Made by a program: the position numbers and the translations under genes. This document shows, one piece after another, positions 12,341 to 13,375 of a DNA stretch of 13,375 nucleotides. Positions within the stretch are counted from its first letter, which is position 1. Each line of letters begins with the position of its first letter. The stretch lies in NCBI GenBank assembly GCA_028695395.1, contig JAQVJB010000047.1, forward strand, positions 1 through 13,375, in the 5' to 3' direction. The stretch is from Actinomycetota bacterium (GTDB lineage: Bacteria > Actinomycetota > Humimicrobiia > Humimicrobiales > Humimicrobiaceae). The notes under the pieces were generated by a model, which was not told the DNA's origin, did not search any database, and worked only from the letters and a program-made list of their open reading frames with translations.

Positions 12341-12640
12341 ATGAATTTAAAGGAAAATAAAAATTTCAAATCGGATGCTGATTTCTTTTCAGAACAAAAA
12401 ATTTCTTCTGTCAAAAAACTAACAGGCAAGCAAAAACAGACTGCCAGAGACATATTTTCAAAATATAATCTTTCAAAATTAACTAAAAGTGAAGCCCAGG
12501 TAATTCTTAAGCAATTGGAAAATGCCGGTATTCACGGACTTGGGATAAGTGAAGCGGCAAAAGATGCCGGCCTGGATCCAAATAAGTTCTGGTCACTGAC
12601 TTATGGCAGCCAGCAAAGAGGAGCCAGTGGAAAGTGGTAA
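12341..12640 (+). CDS. Small helical protein, 99 residues, function unknown
   Basis: 99 residues, basic, no signal peptide, no membrane helix and no Cys. Residues 1-25 are polar and probably flexible. The segment 27-80 (L-T-G-K-Q-K-Q at 27-33, D-I-F-S-K-Y-N at 37-43, L-T-K-S-E-A-Q at 47-53, A-G-I-H-G-L-G at 62-68, A-G-L-D at 76-79) reads as four short helices. It resembles a helical segment found at the C termini of assorted bacterial proteins, with Lys-Leu-Thr, Ser-Lys-Tyr and Ala-Gly-Ile landmarks. I know it as a pattern, not a named function. A good promoter candidate and a strong ribosome binding site precede it. The NTF2-like gene begins 31 bases after its stop. It could be cytoplasmic and regulatory, but nothing in the sequence proves that. 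Confidence 0.75.
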   Translation: MNLKENKNFKSDADFFSEQKISSVKKLTGKQKQTARDIFSKYNLSKLTKSEAQVILKQLENAGIHGLGISEAAKDAGLDPNKFWSLTYGSQQRGASGKW

Positions 12641-12671
12641 AATAATAAGCCTGATACATTCCGAGGTTCTA

Positions 12672-13130
12672 ATGGAAAATAAAAATAATAAAAAAACTGT
12701 TGATTTGAACATAAATAATATTAGGGAATTATGGTCAAAGACATACAATACTGAAGGGAAACCAGACTGGTCACATATTTTTCCATATTATCATCCGGAA
12801 ATTATATTCCAGGATTCTATTCAGAAACTGCAGGGAATTGATAATTTTGCGGCAATGTGCAACAGGCTTTCAAAAAGGTGTAAAAAACTCCAGATGGAAG
12901 TAATTTCTGTTTTACAGGACTCCGGCACTATTATGATGGACTGGAAAATGACGATGTCATTTCGCAGATTTCCGGATAAACCTATCTTTGGCTGCACAAA
13001 ACTGACTCTCCATAATGACGGCAGGATAATAGAGCAAAGAGATTATTATGACTTATGGGGAGATATTTTCAATGAAATCCCTTTGTTTAAAAAAATTTAT
13101 AGAAAATTCATGATTAAATTTTTTGGCTAG
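12672..13130 (+). CDS. NTF2/SnoaL-like small protein
   Basis: 152 residues from the ATG at 12672. The frame is open from an earlier ATG at 12603, but that start would overlap the preceding gene by 38 bases, whereas 12672 has GAGG (12663-12666) five bases upstream and follows the previous stop by 31 bases. The protein has the alpha-plus-beta cone pattern of the NTF2-like/SnoaL superfamily: W-S-H-I-F-P-Y-Y-H-P (32-41), D-S-I-Q-K-L-Q-G-I-D (48-57), and a C-terminal strand region with N-D-G-R-I-I-E-Q-R-D-Y-Y-D-L-W (115-129), close to the G-x-I-x-x-x-R-D-Y-W-D of one subgroup. Members are small enzymes or binding proteins with varied substrates. A short-chain dehydrogenase starts 11 bases downstream; such pairs occur in lipid or secondary-metabolite gene sets. 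Its substrate cannot be told. Confidence 0.82.
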   Translation: MENKNNKKTVDLNINNIRELWSKTYNTEGKPDWSHIFPYYHPEIIFQDSIQKLQGIDNFAAMCNRLSKRCKKLQMEVISVLQDSGTIMMDWKMTMSFRRFPDKPIFGCTKLTLHNDGRIIEQRDYYDLWGDIFNEIPLFKKIYRKFMIKFFG

Positions 13131-13141
13131 AAATCAATCTA

Positions 13142-13375
13142 ATGAAGTTTGAAATACCAGATGAATTGATGTTTATTAAAAACGGAAGGGCTGTTCAGAA
13201 AAAGAGCTCAGCTTTAATGACGGGAAAAGTTTGTGTGATAACAGGGGCAACATCCGGAGTAGGTCTTGAAGCTGCAAAACGTCTGGCTCAGGGCGGGGCT
13301 TATCTGGTTATGATATGCCGAAACAGGAAAAAAGCTGAAGACATAGGTAAAAAAATAAGAAATGACTACAATGTT
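13142..13375 (+). CDS. Short-chain dehydrogenase/reductase, N-terminal part (cut by window end)
   Basis: The first 78 residues of an SDR; the frame is open to the last base of the window. The Rossmann cofactor motif is T-G-A-T-S-G-V-G at 34-41, preceded by the beta strand K-V-C-V-I at 29-33. I-C-R-N-R (58-62) at the end of the second strand has the Arg that usually favours NADP(H), as in retinol-dehydrogenase-like SDRs. The catalytic Tyr-x3-Lys lies beyond the window. The N terminus carries about 25 extra residues before M-T-G-K, so internal Met codons at residue 10 or 26 are possible starts; none has a clear Shine-Dalgarno. It follows the NTF2-like gene by 11 bases and is likely co-transcribed with it. 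Confidence 0.9.
   Translation, partial: MKFEIPDELMFIKNGRAVQKKSSALMTGKVCVITGATSGVGLEAAKRLAQGGAYLVMICRNRKKAEDIGKKIRNDYNV

Noticed and set aside
12603..12671. Upstream ATG extension of the NTF2-like protein
   Set aside because: It would overlap the 99-residue gene by 38 bases in another frame; the ATG at 12672 has a GAGG site and fits the domain start.
1..13375. CRISPR arrays, insertion sequences, tRNA or rRNA genes
   Set aside because: No regularly spaced direct repeats, no transposase-like reading frame, no cloverleaf with a T-arm sequence and no rRNA-like conserved stretch was seen on either strand.

Overview
The window comes from a strongly AT-rich bacterial genome. Start codons are a mix of ATG, TTG and GTG, Shine-Dalgarno sites are mostly weak, and genes are packed with gaps of a few to about 200 bases. 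The gene set suggests an anaerobic bacterium: iron-sulfur and ferredoxin-type proteins, no NADH-dehydrogenase module, and a DUF1638 protein. The two secreted coiled-coil wall proteins (one with a 3D domain, one with an M23 domain) are commonest in monoderm or Firmicutes/Actinomycetota-like bacteria. I cannot name the phylum from sequence alone. An uncultured low-GC lineage is a guess, not an observation.

Layout. (1) 19-1149, minus: an AI-2E family membrane transporter. (2) 1150-1363: a divergent control region with back-to-back promoter candidates and nested inverted repeats. (3) 1364-7625, plus: eight genes in the order of a complex I membrane and connecting module (A-like, B, C/D fusion, H-like, I, J-like, K-like, one N/M-like antiporter subunit). 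(4) 7664-9455, plus: a membrane-anchored DUF1287-like protein and a secreted coiled-coil/3D-domain protein, apparently continuing the same transcription unit. (5) 9458-12158, minus: family-4 uracil-DNA-glycosylase-like protein, an M23 (LytM) coiled-coil peptidase and a DUF1638 protein. (6) 12159-12340: a second divergent control region. (7) 12341-13375, plus: a 99-residue helical protein, an NTF2/SnoaL-like protein and the start of a short-chain dehydrogenase that runs off the window.

The main point of interest is the complex I-like cluster. The iron-sulfur wiring is intact: all four N2 cysteines in the B subunit and all eight cysteines of the two [4Fe-4S] clusters in the I subunit. Almost every residue used in family members for quinone reduction or proton pumping appears replaced: both His of the HPxxHG motif in the D domain are Leu, the Glu motifs of H are gone, the key Glu of K is Gln, and the central Lys and Glu of the single antiporter subunit are lost. 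There are no [NiFe] cysteines either. All frames are open and full length, which argues against decay. The cluster looks like a reduced, repurposed complex I relative, comparable in spirit to the energy-converting-hydrogenase-related (Ehr) complexes. Its electron acceptor and its coupling, if any, are unknown. The next gene repeats the theme: the DUF1287-like protein has lost the Cys and His residues conserved in its family. These alignments were done by eye from remembered family motifs and need checking by profile alignment and structure prediction.
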